Below, piece by piece: positions 1-6,492 of a stretch of DNA of 17,373 bases. A model generated the notes under the pieces. It ran no database searches and was not told the DNA's origin. It saw only the letters and a program-made list of their open reading frames with translations. Both the position numbers and the translations under genes were made by a program. Origin of the DNA: CAKZNE01 sp002695025 (GTDB lineage: Bacteria > Bacteroidota > Bacteroidia > Flavobacteriales > Schleiferiaceae); NCBI GenBank assembly GCA_913043285.1, contig CAJWML010000031.1, forward strand, positions 1-17,373. Direction: 5' to 3'. Position 1 is the stretch's first letter; the number at the start of each line of letters is the position of its first letter.

Positions 1-852
1 ACCCCAGCTGGGGAAGATGAGCATGATGGAGAATACGGTTCCGAGGCTTTGTGCCCAATCCGGTAAAGCGGTGTACAATAAGTGGTGAGGGCCGGCCCAG
101 ATGTAGATGAAGATGAGTGCCCAGAAGTGTACAATGGACAAACGGTAAGAGTATACCGGGCGGTTGGCGGCCTTGGGTACAAAGTAGTACATCAAACCCA
201 GCACCGGGGTGGTAAGGAAGAAAGCTACCGCATTGTGGCCGTACCACCATTGCACCAGGGCATCCTGTACACCGGCAAAAACAGAATAGGATTTCAGGAA
301 AGAAACCGGCAGTTCCAGGTTGTTTACCACGTGAAGCAGGGTAACGGTTACAAAGGTGGCAATGTAAAACCAGATGGCTACGTAAAGGTGACGTTCCCTG
401 CGTTTGAGGATGGTCCAGAACATATTGATCCCGAAGGATAACCAGATCACCGCGATGGCAATATCAATGGGCCATTCCAGCTCTGCATATTCCTTGGAGG
501 AGGTGATCCCAAAAGGGAGGGTAAGCACCGCAGACAGTATAATGAGCTGCCAGCCCCAAAAGTGCAGTTTACTCAGGAACTGGCTGGCCATTGGCGTTTT
601 CAGCAGCCTGGGTAAAGAGTAATAAACCCCGGCAAAAATGGAGTTTCCTACAAAGGCAAAAATGGCACCGTTGGTATGTAGGGCACGCAGGCGTCCGAAG
701 GTGAACCACGAAGTGTCCAGGTTAAGATCCGGGAAAACCAGTTGCAGGGCAATGGTTACCCCAACGAGCAGGGCTATGACACCCCAGATAATGGTGGCCA
801 CCATAAAGTTGCGGACCCACCGGTTGTCGTAATAGAAAGTTTCGCGTTGCAT
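1..852 (-). CDS. ccoN: Cytochrome c oxidase, cbb3-type, catalytic subunit I (partial, C-terminal part beyond the left edge)
   Basis: Translating the minus strand from an ATG at 852 gives 284 residues with no stop before the window edge. CcoN is the haem-copper catalytic subunit of the high-affinity cbb3 oxidase in the inner membrane, reducing O2 at low oxygen tension. Visible hallmarks: LHTNGAIFAF with H59 (expected low-spin haem b ligand), WWYGHNAV with H206 (expected CuB ligand), and FIYIWAGPHH with H256/H257 (CuB ligands) and Y250 at the place of the cross-linked tyrosine of this family. Several hydrophobic membrane segments are present. The start lies one base after the ccoS stop, so the two are cotranscribed and probably translationally coupled. 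In many Bacteroidota ccoN is fused to ccoO; the cut prevents checking that here. Transcription is probably controlled by the FNR-like sites upstream of ccoS. Confidence 0.96.
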   Translation of the reverse strand, partial: MQRETFYYDNRWVRNFMVATIIWGVIALLVGVTIALQLVFPDLNLDTSWFTFGRLRALHTNGAIFAFVGNSIFAGVYYSLPRLLKTPMASQFLSKLHFWGWQLIILSAVLTLPFGITSSKEYAELEWPIDIAIAVIWLSFGINMFWTILKRRERHLYVAIWFYIATFVTVTLLHVVNNLELPVSFLKSYSVFAGVQDALVQWWYGHNAVAFFLTTPVLGLMYYFVPKAANRPVYSYRLSIVHFWALIFIYIWAGPHHLLYTALPDWAQSLGTVFSIMLIFPSWG

Positions 853-853
853 A

Positions 854-1018
854 CTACTTGTCTTTTGCGCTTAAGGGTTTTGATTCTTTTTTGAGCATCC
901 GCACACTGGGCGAATAATCGTCATCGTACTGGCCGTTCTTAATACTCCAGATGAAGGCCGTCAGAAAGGCGATGGCTACTAAAAAACTCACCGAAATGAG
1001 GATGTAAATGGCAGACAT
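854..1018 (-). CDS. ccoS: cbb3-type cytochrome oxidase assembly protein CcoS
   Basis: This 54-residue protein starts MSAIYILISVSFLVAIAF, has one N-terminal transmembrane helix (about residues 3-24) and then a short charged tail containing GQYDDDYSPSVRML, the typical CcoS arrangement of a helix followed by a G-Q-(F/Y)-D-D motif. CcoS is needed for inserting haem/copper cofactors into CcoN. The ATG at 1018 was chosen over a farther upstream start at 1120: the upstream version would add residues unlike the family and would run through the promoter and FNR-like sites. The stop is one base from the ccoN start, so it is the first gene of the cco operon. The -7 element at 1044-1037 leaves a short leader of roughly 10-15 bases. 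Confidence 0.93.
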   Translation of the reverse strand: MSAIYILISVSFLVAIAFLTAFIWSIKNGQYDDDYSPSVRMLKKESKPLSAKDK

Positions 1019-1036
1019 AATCTTGGTTTTACAGGT

Positions 1037-1044
1037 CAAAAGTA
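1037..1044 (-). promoter_or_regulatory. Bacteroidota -7 promoter element of ccoS-ccoN
   Basis: The minus strand reads TACTTTTG, an exact match to the Bacteroidota housekeeping sigma -7 consensus TAnnTTTG. It ends 19 bases before the ccoS ATG. The nearer FNR-like palindrome (centre 1073.5) lies 36.5 bases from its last base, which would place it near -42 relative to a start site a few bases downstream, the usual class II activator position. Confidence 0.75.
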
Positions 1045-1067
1045 GAGGTGGAGCCGGGGGCGGGAAA

Positions 1068-1079
1068 TGATAGTTATCA
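1068..1079. promoter_or_regulatory. FNR-like operator, proximal site of ccoS promoter
   Basis: TGATAGTTATCA is a perfect TGAT-N4-ATCA palindrome, the core of the FNR consensus TTGAT-N4-ATCAA. Its centre (1073.5) is 36.5 bases upstream of the end of the ccoS -7 element and 22 bases from a second, similar site. The FNR-type gene at 8922 is the obvious candidate to bind it. Confidence 0.8.
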
Positions 1080-1083
1080 GGGA

Positions 1084-1107
1084 AAAAACTGATAAATATC
1101 AGTTTTT
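1084..1107. promoter_or_regulatory. FNR-like operator, distal site of ccoS promoter, within a long palindrome
   Basis: The core CTGATAAATATCAG (1089-1102) is a TGAT-N4-ATCA site whose symmetry extends to perfect 10-base arms (1084-1093 and 1098-1107), ending in A and T runs. Its centre (1095.5) is 22 bases, about two helical turns, beyond the proximal site, so two dimers would bind on the same DNA face. It is also between ccoS and the divergent cupin gene, though no -7 element with the matching spacing was found for the latter. Confidence 0.78.
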
Positions 1108-1199
1108 GACACAGCTGCATTTAAAAGGCTTTCAACTGACATATATCATGGGCTGTGTGCTTCAAAAAACAGATCTTGAAAGGTGAAAAATTGAGCATC

Positions 1200-1724
1200 A
1201 TGAAAAGGACTGAAATCACCTCTATTCAACAATTACGAAAGGCACTCTCCAAAGAAGCGGGACACGCAGGATATTCAGCTATAGTGGACTCCATTAACAT
1301 TCCCGTAAAGGAGATTGAGCCTTACCAGCACTGGAACGGTTCCCACCATACGCGTGTCAGCCTCTTTGATTCTGAACCCATTGAGGCGGTGCTTACCTGT
1401 TGGGAACCTGGGCAGAGCTCTGCTATTCACAATTACGATTTCAAGCAGGGCTGGGTACTAATTTTACAGGGCCAGTTATACCTGGAACTGTATCACCTGA
1501 AAAACGACCGGCCGGTTGAGGTGTCCGAGATCGCTTTGCGCGATAAGGGTGTGTTTTACCTCAATGACGGCATGGGTTTTCACCGCTTCAGCAATAATTC
1601 CCCACATCGTAGCTTAGCCTTATTCCTCTATGCTTCTAAAGTAAAAAGGTGGACTACCTTTAATGTGAAAACGGGCAGCTTTGATACAGTGGAGACGCGC
1701 TATGATCACCGTCCATTATTTTAA
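1200..1724 (+). CDS. Cysteine dioxygenase-like cupin protein with altered active site
   Basis: This 174-residue cytosolic protein aligns by eye with cysteine dioxygenase (CDO), which oxidises L-cysteine to cysteine sulfinate at a mononuclear iron. Seen: TRVSLF with R51 (the substrate-carboxylate Arg of CDO), CWEPGQSSAIHNY, GWVLILQGQLYLELY and GMGFHRFSNN. H77 and H128 match the first and third iron-ligand histidines of CDO. The second histidine of the usual H-x-H is Tyr79, and the family's Ser-His-Tyr catalytic triad reads Ala140-Phe142-Tyr144. Membership of the CDO-like fold is likely; classic CDO activity is doubtful. The ATG at 1200 was preferred to a GTG at 1155 that adds a family-unlike N-terminus. 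It is divergent from ccoS, and a strong terminator follows the stop. Confidence 0.8.
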   Translation: MKRTEITSIQQLRKALSKEAGHAGYSAIVDSINIPVKEIEPYQHWNGSHHTRVSLFDSEPIEAVLTCWEPGQSSAIHNYDFKQGWVLILQGQLYLELYHLKNDRPVEVSEIALRDKGVFYLNDGMGFHRFSNNSPHRSLALFLYASKVKRWTTFNVKTGSFDTVETRYDHRPLF

Positions 1725-1738
1725 GTCTTTATCCTATG

Positions 1739-1765
1739 AAAAACCCCGCAGTTTTTGCGGGGTTT
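1739..1765 (+). terminator. Rho-independent terminator after the cupin gene
   Basis: AAACCCCGC (1741-1749) pairs perfectly with GCGGGGTTT (1757-1765) around a 7-base loop, 16 bases after the cupin gene stop. The strong GC stem with an A run on its left and a T run on its right arm could work in both directions, but no minus-strand gene ends here. Confidence 0.8.
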
Positions 1766-1905
1766 CCCTTTTCAGGGAGTTAAGGTGGGTTGCGCTACTC
1801 ATCTCCCGTGGCTTTGATCCTTCCAATGTTCCACCTTTACTCCGGCTAAAAAAAATTAGATCCATGATGATAAGAACCTTTTCATAGTAAGCGTAATAAC
1901 CCCGC

Positions 1906-1942
1906 AAAAAAAGTCCCCGCAGTTGAAGTAGACCACGGGGAC
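1906..1942 (-). terminator. Rho-independent terminator of the YceI-porin operon
   Basis: On the minus strand GTCCCCG (1942-1936) pairs with CGGGGAC (1919-1913) across a 16-base loop and is followed at once by seven T residues (1912-1906). It lies just downstream of the porin-like gene stop at 1963, the classic position for ending that transcript. Confidence 0.85.
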
Positions 1943-1962
1943 AACCAGCTTAGATATGGAAT

Positions 1963-3234
1963 TTAGAAACTTACTACGGCCTCCAGCATTACACCGTCAA
2001 ACTGGCCTTCGTAAAGTATGTTGGTAGCGTCAAAGCCATCGTAGGTCTGCTGTACGTACTCGGCTTTAACCAGAACGTTCTTGGTCATATACCATCCGGC
2101 TCCGGCCTCAATACGGCTTATGGTTACATCGTTTCCTGTAAAGGCTTCTTCTCCGGCAGCCTGGTTGTATTTAGCACCTATATACAGGTTGTCAGTAGGG
2201 CCAAAGCGGTACAGCAGGTCAGCAGCCAGTTGGGTCCAGTTACGGGTATCGGCCTCTGCTTCAGCTTTACCACTGCTTAATTCTACCGTGCCCAATAGTT
2301 CCAGTCCCTTGAATTGTACAAAGGGGTTGATCATTACGGCAGTGATCTCATTGGTGAAACCAGGGTCGTAACGTCCGGTGCGGAAGTTACTGGTTGGGTT
2401 GCCGGTATCGTCCATTACCAGGTAAAACCTGGAGCCTGCCCGGTCAGCACTGTACAGGTAGTTGTGTGCAGACTTACCGGTGGTATACAAGGAGGTGGTA
2501 AGGCGAAGGCGAAGGTCATCGTTCACCTGCTTGTCGTACCCCAGTTTACCCAGGATCACCGGTCCGGTAGCACCGGGATCGGTTACCCTTTGGTTCAGTT
2601 TTCCGTTGGTTACACCAAACATGATGAGGAAGTCACCGGGAGTTACGTAGATCTCGGCTCCGGCCTCGGTGGTAAAACCATCCATAATGAGGTTCCCTAC
2701 AAAAGGGTTGTAAATGGCCCGGGCGTTATCCGTTCTGCGGAAATGGTAATCACCGTAGTTATTTTCCATCAAACCCACTTTTACGGTGGTGATATCCATT
2801 ACTCCCTTAAGGAAGTCTTTCCGGATAAAGTCCAGCTTGTCAATTTGCAGGTAACCGCCTTTTACCCAGGCTTCGTTATGGTGCCGGGCAGAAAGGTAGG
2901 TGCGTAAATGCATGCGCATACCATCGGCCAGGGCCACGTCCATATCCAGGTTGGCTGTAGGCAGGTTAAAGTTGGTGCCTATTTCAGTAAGAGTATCGAG
3001 TACAGAGCCGGTAGAGTGGTTAAGTCCTTGCAACTGAATGGCAAAGGCTCCACCCATACGTACTTTGACTCCGTCAAATGTTACATTGTTGTCTCCGAGG
3101 GCTTCAAACTGGTTGATGCCGCGTTGGTCGGGGTAGCGAAATTGCTGCAGGTCACGTCCGTTATCCTGCGCTTGTACGGTCAGGCCCGCCATTAATGCTG
3201 TGGCTAGTATTCCTGATTGGATTAGATGTCTCAT
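1963..3234 (-). CDS. Outer-membrane beta-barrel (porin-like) protein
   Basis: This 423-residue protein begins with a signal peptide (MRHLIQSGILATALMAGLTVQA, cleavage probably after VQA) and then has alternating hydrophobic and polar stretches rich in aromatic and glycine residues. Its last residue is Phe in the strand LEAVVSF, the usual end of an outer-membrane barrel that is recognised by the BAM machinery. Segments such as KVGLMENNYGDYHFRRTDNARAIYNP resemble general or anion-selective porin-like families of Bacteroidota; the substrate cannot be read from sequence. It starts 13 bases after the YceI stop with no separate promoter seen, so both belong to one FNR-boxed operon, suggesting a role in envelope adaptation to low oxygen. 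No Shine-Dalgarno is evident. Confidence 0.85.
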   Translation of the reverse strand: MRHLIQSGILATALMAGLTVQAQDNGRDLQQFRYPDQRGINQFEALGDNNVTFDGVKVRMGGAFAIQLQGLNHSTGSVLDTLTEIGTNFNLPTANLDMDVALADGMRMHLRTYLSARHHNEAWVKGGYLQIDKLDFIRKDFLKGVMDITTVKVGLMENNYGDYHFRRTDNARAIYNPFVGNLIMDGFTTEAGAEIYVTPGDFLIMFGVTNGKLNQRVTDPGATGPVILGKLGYDKQVNDDLRLRLTTSLYTTGKSAHNYLYSADRAGSRFYLVMDDTGNPTSNFRTGRYDPGFTNEITAVMINPFVQFKGLELLGTVELSSGKAEAEADTRNWTQLAADLLYRFGPTDNLYIGAKYNQAAGEEAFTGNDVTISRIEAGAGWYMTKNVLVKAEYVQQTYDGFDATNILYEGQFDGVMLEAVVSF

Positions 3235-3247
3235 GGTATTAAGAGAT

Positions 3248-3814
3248 TTAATTGAAATTAATGGTGAAATTTATGTTTATGGCATCGCCAGTGGTTACAC
3301 TTCCAAACATGAAAGAGGGTGCTTCTACGTTAAACTGGCTCATAGTGAGCTTTTTACTTCCCCTGAACTCAATACCGTGTTCCTTTACAGTGGCGGTGAG
3401 CGGTATTTTGAGGATCTGTGTTTTTCCGGCTACGGTAAGTTTACCCTCGGTAAGGAGTTCCAGCTTATTGCCGGGCAGCGTCTTTACGTTGATCAGCCTG
3501 GTAAAAACATAGTTGATGTTAGTATGGTCTTCCGCTTTCAGGGCTTTATACATATTATTGTCCATAGGCGTTTTACCACTTTTCAGGCTGGTCACCGGTA
3601 CAGTAAGCTTCAATTCCCGGATAGCAATGGAATCCGTAAAAAGGTCCACCTCCATACTGCCTTTAAAGCTCTCGGCCTCCACTTCCCAGTCGTGAAGGGT
3701 AGAGGTACCACTGATGCGCATGGAAGAACTGGCCTGATCCGTTTTATAGGTTTTGATCGGTGTGTTGGTGAACAGGGTCACCAGGAGGGCGGTAAATGCA
3801 AGCATGGCTTTCAT
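3248..3814 (-). CDS. YceI-family exported lipid-binding-like protein
   Basis: This 188-residue product starts MKAMLAFTALLVTLFT, a signal peptide, so it is periplasmic or membrane-attached. The mature part shows the YceI beta-barrel lipocalin-like pattern: SGTSTLHDWEVEA near the start (the S-x-HDW signature), then an inner region TPMDNNMYKALKAEDHTNINY, the usual M-D-x-x-M-x-x-x-L-(x)-x-x-x-H-P/T-x-I motif, followed by GKLTVAGKTQ and a final strand ending INFTINFN. YceI proteins bind polyisoprenoid or other amphiphilic ligands; the real role is usually unknown. A longer start at 3865 was rejected because it hides the signal peptide and overlaps the FNR-like site. It is first gene of an operon with the porin-like gene and divergent from the radical SAM gene. 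Confidence 0.88.
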   Translation of the reverse strand: MKAMLAFTALLVTLFTNTPIKTYKTDQASSSMRISGTSTLHDWEVEAESFKGSMEVDLFTDSIAIRELKLTVPVTSLKSGKTPMDNNMYKALKAEDHTNINYVFTRLINVKTLPGNKLELLTEGKLTVAGKTQILKIPLTATVKEHGIEFRGSKKLTMSQFNVEAPSFMFGSVTTGDAININFTINFN

Positions 3815-3833
3815 AATGGTAAATTTTATAGTA

Positions 3834-3841
3834 CAAATGTC
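3834..3841 (-). promoter_or_regulatory. -7 promoter element of the YceI-porin operon
   Basis: The minus strand reads GACATTTG, one mismatch (G for the first T) from TAnnTTTG. The centre of the nearest FNR-like site (3870.5) is 36.5 bases from its last base, the same spacing as at ccoS, and this geometry rather than the motif alone supports the call. The ATG is 20 bases downstream. Confidence 0.6.
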
Positions 3842-3864
3842 CCGCACAGTAGGAACCGTTGCCA

Positions 3865-3876
3865 TGATGCTTATCA
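3865..3876. promoter_or_regulatory. FNR-like operator, YceI-proximal site
   Basis: TGATGCTTATCA is a perfect TGAT-N4-ATCA palindrome. Its centre (3870.5) is 36.5 bases from the YceI -7 element and 58.5 bases from the radical SAM -7 element, so it can act as the proximal site for one gene and the distal site for the other. Confidence 0.8.
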
Positions 3877-3884
3877 GTTGTTTA

Positions 3885-3900
3885 CATGATCTTTATCATG
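3885..3900. promoter_or_regulatory. FNR-like operator, radical SAM-proximal site
   Basis: CATGATCTTTATCATG contains TGAT-N4-ATCA (3887-3898) with symmetry extended to six-base arms. Its centre (3892.5) is 22 bases from the neighbouring site, 36.5 bases from the end of the radical SAM -7 element and 58.5 bases from that of YceI. Confidence 0.8.
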
Positions 3901-3921
3901 TTTTGGGCATAGAGGTTGGAA

Positions 3922-3929
3922 TATTTTTG
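3922..3929 (+). promoter_or_regulatory. -7 promoter element of the radical SAM gene
   Basis: TATTTTTG matches TAnnTTTG exactly. It ends only five bases before the ATG at 3934, so transcription would begin at or next to the start codon, giving a leaderless mRNA. The FNR-like site at 3887-3898 is centred 36.5 bases from its end. Confidence 0.7.
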
Positions 3930-3933
3930 TGAG

Positions 3934-4938
3934 ATGTCAGATTTGAAACGAAAGATCAAGAGCCTGGCTGCCGCCCATCCCTTTATCTGGAAGACCTTTA
4001 AAAAAGGGCAGGAGTGGGAGTATGATCTGCAATACGAAAGATTTTACGGTCGCTTTTCCACCACCACCGCCTCCATCCGCGAAATTAACCTGGAGTTTTG
4101 CAGTGCCTGCAATTTGCGTTGCCGTTTTTGTGCACTGGATCATCTGAAGCCCAAAAGCTATATGAGTGTGGAGGTGATGGACCGGGTTTTTGAGGCCTTG
4201 CTATACGATGAACGCTTCAGTCGTGTAAGGCAGATCAATCTCCACAACGGTGGCGAAACGCTTCTTCACCCCCAAAGGTTGGATCTTTTTCAGAGGATCA
4301 GGCACCATAAAGTCCTTTTTGAGAAACAGAAGCGTGCGTTCCCGAAAATTATCTTGCTGACCAATGGTATGCTGCTACGTGAAAAACTGGCTCGTGAACT
4401 TCTGGAACTTAAAGTCCTGGATGAAGTAGGTTTCAGCCTGGACGGAGGATCGCCCCAGGCTTTTGAGGAGATGCGGGTCAATGCCAAATGGGCGCGTTTT
4501 GCTGAAAATGTAAAAGCCTTTTCCGGTTTGCGCGATGAACTGGACCCCTCGGTTAAAACCTTTGGAATTTGTATAGTACCCGAACCCCATCCCCTCAATG
4601 ACTCCTGGATGCACCCTGATTTCCAGGAAGTGGCCCGTTTGCTGAATTCCGTGGAATACCGCAGGCTTCACGATTGGGGCGGCCAGGTGGATATAGGCGA
4701 AAATGCTGCGGTGAATAAAAAAGGCTGTAGCATGCTGATTAACCAGATGGTGGTATTACCCACCGGAGAGGTAACGGTTTGCTGTAACGACCTGAACGGG
4801 CAGGGGATTATTGGTAACCTCCGGGAGGAGAGCCTGTACCAGATCTACAGTGGTGAAAAGCGGATGCGCTATATAAAGTTGCTCAAGGAAGGCCGCAAGG
4901 ATGAGCTGGAATTGTGTAGGGAGTGTGTGAGTTTTTAG
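3934..4938 (+). CDS. Radical SAM protein with C-terminal SPASM-like cysteines
   Basis: This 334-residue cytosolic protein has the radical SAM cluster motif CNLRCRFC (C59, C63, C66), which binds the [4Fe-4S] cluster that cleaves S-adenosylmethionine, followed by the GGE motif (HNGGETLLHP, about 106-108) and the conserved strand FSLDGG (about 167-172). The C-terminus carries GC265SMLINQMVVLPTGEVTVC283C284ND and LC328REC331, the pattern of a SPASM-type auxiliary cluster domain as in peptide- or protein-modifying radical SAM enzymes. No small precursor peptide gene is beside it, so the substrate is unknown. The ATG at 3934 was chosen over a TTG at 3916 because the -7 element would lie inside the longer form. 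FNR-like sites upstream fit an oxygen-sensitive iron-sulfur enzyme made at low oxygen. Confidence 0.88.
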   Translation: MSDLKRKIKSLAAAHPFIWKTFKKGQEWEYDLQYERFYGRFSTTTASIREINLEFCSACNLRCRFCALDHLKPKSYMSVEVMDRVFEALLYDERFSRVRQINLHNGGETLLHPQRLDLFQRIRHHKVLFEKQKRAFPKIILLTNGMLLREKLARELLELKVLDEVGFSLDGGSPQAFEEMRVNAKWARFAENVKAFSGLRDELDPSVKTFGICIVPEPHPLNDSWMHPDFQEVARLLNSVEYRRLHDWGGQVDIGENAAVNKKGCSMLINQMVVLPTGEVTVCCNDLNGQGIIGNLREESLYQIYSGEKRMRYIKLLKEGRKDELELCRECVSF

Positions 4939-4941
4939 TTT

Positions 4942-4977
4942 AAAGTTTAATGTTGAACGTTCAACCTTGAACTTTTT
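4942..4977 (+). terminator. Hairpin terminator between convergent genes
   Basis: A near-perfect inverted repeat is centred at 4958.5 and contains the 14-base palindrome GTTGAACGTTCAAC (4952-4965). Its arms extend to 4942 and 4975 with one mismatch and one wobble pair, ending in a short T run. It starts four bases after the radical SAM stop and lies six bases from the end of the hydrolase gene on the other strand, so it may serve both. Part of it resembles the hairpin at 6451-6483. Confidence 0.6.
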
Positions 4978-4982
4978 ACTCC

Positions 4983-6359
4983 TTAAAAATCCAACACCAA
5001 CTCCATATTGGCACTAGCTACCCGGACGGGAATATGGAACTCATGTTCCAGCTTAACGCGGAGGCAGTCTGAAGAATGGGGTTCCCCGTGATTCAGTACA
5101 ATACGCCCAGGGAGTTTATCCGCTTTTTTCAGCCACTCCACCATTTCTTCCCGGTCCGCATGGGCGGAGAGTCCACGGAGCTGTACGATCTCGGCTCTTA
5201 CCGCATGGTATTTTCCGAAGAACTTTACTTCTGAGGCGTGATGGGTCAGGCTGTGTCCCCGGGTACCGGGTGCCTGGAAGCCCGGAAGTATAACCAGGGT
5301 TTTAGGATCGCTGATGTGTGCTTCCAAGTGATGCAATATGCGTCCTCCCGTGATCATGCCGCTCCCGGCAATCACGATCTTGGGTTCTGCCATACTTACA
5401 ATGGTCCGTGAGGCACGGTGATCTGAGATCACCTCAAATTGGCTGGTCAGGATCTCACGAAGCTCAGGCTCGCGCAGGAAATGGTAAAAATCCCTCAATA
5501 CTTCCGTAACGGCAGCCGCCATAGGGCTATCCAGGTAGATCTTTTGCCGCGCGATCCGTTTTTCACTCATCAGTTTCAACAGGAGGTAAATGATCTCCTG
5601 GCTGCGTTCCACGGCAAAACTGGGGATCAGCACCTGGCCTTTTCGTTGGTTGGCCCTGTTGATGGCTTCTTCCAACTGGTCAAAAGGTGAAAGTACGCTG
5701 TGCAGGCGGTCACCATAGGTAGATTCCAGGATCAGAAGGTCACAAGGCGGCATTTTTTGGGGTTTGGGCATGATCAGAGGGTGCATGCGCCCCAGGTCAC
5801 CGGAAAATACAACCACCTTTTCCCCGGCATGCAGTTCCACCATTCCACTGCCTGGAATGTGGCCGTTGGAAATGAATTGAAAGCGCAGATCGGGACCAGG
5901 CACCATCCATTCACCAAAGGCGTGGGTTTGGAATTGCTGCAGGCACTTATATACATCTTTGGTATTGTAAAGAGCCTGGGCGGGTTTGTGTTTGGAGTAC
6001 TGTTTACGATTGGCTTCTGCCGCATCCTCCTCCTGTATTTTAGCACTATCCAATAAAATGATCTCGGCCAGCCGCGCTGTAATAGGCGTGCAGTGGATGG
6101 TTCCTTTAAAACCCTGGCGCACCAGGCGTGGTAAGTAGCCGCAATGATCGAGGTGGGCGTGGGTAAGGATCACATCGGTAATTTCCTCAGCGTCTTCCAG
6201 CCCGGCCCAGTTTTGCTGACGCAGGCTCTTCAAACCCTGGAACATACCACAGTCTACCAGTATTTTCTGCCCGTTGAAGTTAAGCAGGGTTTTTGATCCG
6301 GTAACGGTACCGGCACCTCCTAAAAAGCGAAGCGATAGTTGGTTGGTCTTGAGGCTCAT
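4983..6359 (-). CDS. MBL-fold hydrolase of the beta-CASP (RNA-processing-like) family
   Basis: This 458-residue protein has all metallo-beta-lactamase and beta-CASP motifs: HAHLDH (67-72), GHIPGSG with H167, SGDLG with D188, the strand ILESTYGDR, SGMITGGR (about 333-340), GLSAHAD with H400 and NHGEPHS with H424. These place it with bacterial relatives of the CPSF73/Ysh1 exonuclease-endonuclease group, dinuclear zinc enzymes that usually act on RNA; the real substrate is not known. No signal peptide or membrane segment is seen. The order and length fit the usual 450-470 residues of this family. It is in the same direction as ccoI, 133 bases downstream, convergent with the radical SAM gene. No FNR-like palindrome was found in its upstream region. 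Confidence 0.9.
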   Translation of the reverse strand: MSLKTNQLSLRFLGGAGTVTGSKTLLNFNGQKILVDCGMFQGLKSLRQQNWAGLEDAEEITDVILTHAHLDHCGYLPRLVRQGFKGTIHCTPITARLAEIILLDSAKIQEEDAAEANRKQYSKHKPAQALYNTKDVYKCLQQFQTHAFGEWMVPGPDLRFQFISNGHIPGSGMVELHAGEKVVVFSGDLGRMHPLIMPKPQKMPPCDLLILESTYGDRLHSVLSPFDQLEEAINRANQRKGQVLIPSFAVERSQEIIYLLLKLMSEKRIARQKIYLDSPMAAAVTEVLRDFYHFLREPELREILTSQFEVISDHRASRTIVSMAEPKIVIAGSGMITGGRILHHLEAHISDPKTLVILPGFQAPGTRGHSLTHHASEVKFFGKYHAVRAEIVQLRGLSAHADREEMVEWLKKADKLPGRIVLNHGEPHSSDCLRVKLEHEFHIPVRVASANMELVLDF

Positions 6360-6450
6360 TTTAGCTGTTTTATTGACAGTTTTAAGTTACGCAAAGCTTT
6401 TGAAAAGGAGTTTTTATTTGCCAGTTAATAGTTGGTGAGTTATTAGTTTT

Positions 6451-6483
6451 GGTTAAAGGTTTATTTTTAGGAAACCTTCAACC
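6451..6483 (-). terminator. Stem-loop downstream of ccoI
   Basis: GGTTAAAGGTTT (6451-6462) pairs with AAACCTTCAACC (6472-6483), 11 of 12 positions, around a 9-base loop. It lies 10 bases beyond the ccoI stop. There is no T run on the minus strand after the stem, so it may stabilise the 3' end or be a dispersed repeat rather than a classic terminator: the stretch TTCAACCTTG at 6477-6486 is shared with 4960-4969. Confidence 0.45.
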
Positions 6484-6492
6484 TTGCGACTT

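Noticed and set aside
82..832. Plus-strand reading frames at the left edge
   Set aside because: The opposite strand encodes CcoN with all haem and copper ligands over the same bases; the plus-strand frames are shadows.
854..1120. Longer 88-residue version of CcoS
   Set aside because: The extra 34 residues run through the -7 element and both FNR-like palindromes; the 54-residue form matches the family.
1109..1199. FNR control of the cupin gene by the ccoS sites
   Set aside because: At the position 36.5 bases from the distal palindrome the plus strand reads AAGGCTTT, which is not an acceptable -7 element.
2314..2907. Long plus-strand reading frame opposite the porin-like gene
   Set aside because: It is fully antisense to a gene with a signal peptide, barrel pattern and matching operon and terminator; its translation has no recognisable protein features.
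6360..6450. FNR-like site upstream of the beta-CASP hydrolase
   Set aside because: No TGA-N6-TCA-type palindrome occurs in this stretch; only a weak -7-like AAGCTTTG on the minus strand at 6399-6392.
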